Source: Bacilli bacterium
GTDB taxonomy: Bacteria; Bacillota_I; Bacilli_A; RF39; UBA660
Assembly: GCA_900766325.1 (NCBI GenBank)
Contig: CAAFVA010000053.1
Span: forward strand, 1-12,311
DNA: 12,311 bases
Direction: 5' to 3'
Shown here: piece by piece, positions 12,291-12,311 of the stretch
How the letters are laid out: every line of letters begins with the position of its first letter
Position numbering within the stretch: the first letter of the stretch is position 1
The notes under the pieces: generated by a model
The model's database searches: none
The model's input: the letters and a program-made list of their open reading frames with translations, nothing else
Told to the model about the DNA's origin: nothing
Position numbers and translations under genes: made by a program

Positions 12291-12311
12291 AAATTGAAAT
12301 ACTTAAGTTAG

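Noticed and set aside
1..12311. CRISPR arrays, insertion sequences or prophage genes
   Set aside because: No regularly spaced repeats, transposase motifs or phage structural genes were seen. The only inverted repeats found are local hairpins or operator-sized dyads.

Overview
This AT-rich window reads as chromosomal DNA of a low-GC Gram-positive bacterium of the Bacilli type. The evidence is AGGAGG ribosome binding sites, a T-box in front of pheST, a polA-mutM pair, a DUF5684-type membrane protein, and a small acid-soluble spore protein of the SspI family beside pheST. The SspI-pheST neighbourhood recalls Bacillus subtilis and points to a spore former or a recent descendant of one. Every Trp codon I checked is TGG, and every protein gene ends in TAA except one tiny toxin-like gene that ends in TGA, so the standard bacterial code fits. 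A precise taxon cannot be assigned from the window alone; an uncultured gut-type Bacilli lineage is a guess.

Left end (1-700): almost free of ordinary genes but full of small-RNA signals. There is a possible C-terminal scrap of a gene at the edge, and a candidate minus-strand small RNA of about 100 nt ending in a hairpin terminator (about 204 to 109). Next comes what looks like an undescribed type I toxin-antitoxin locus. It holds a 30-codon hydrophobic peptide gene (412-504, +) with a strong but sequestered ribosome binding site and its own promoter. A convergent antisense RNA (about 620 to 495, -) covers its 3' UTR, and a 14-bp inverted repeat brackets the gene and could fold the mRNA end to end.

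706-2311: a two-tRNA operon (Ile2-CAT, Leu-TAG, minus), then a monocistronic 141-codon gene of unknown function. That gene has a perfect consensus promoter and two dyads over its start site. It is followed by mutM.

2331-6936: on the minus strand, polA sits directly upstream of mutM and is preceded by an NTP_transf_6-type nucleotidyltransferase gene. Further upstream, behind a terminator, is a membrane protein with a 315-residue Asn-rich disordered tail.

7048-12311: sspI (plus) converges on pheT. Their stop codons interlock, and each gene's 3' coding end contains a hairpin that can terminate the other's transcript. pheST is preceded by a T-box leader with a Phe (TTC) specifier. Upstream are an anchored two-Ig-domain protein and frr.

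Two architectural themes recur. Terminators begin in or right at stop codons. At four junctions the terminator hairpin and U-tract also form the -35 box and spacer of the next promoter, so transcription ends and restarts within about 40 bp.
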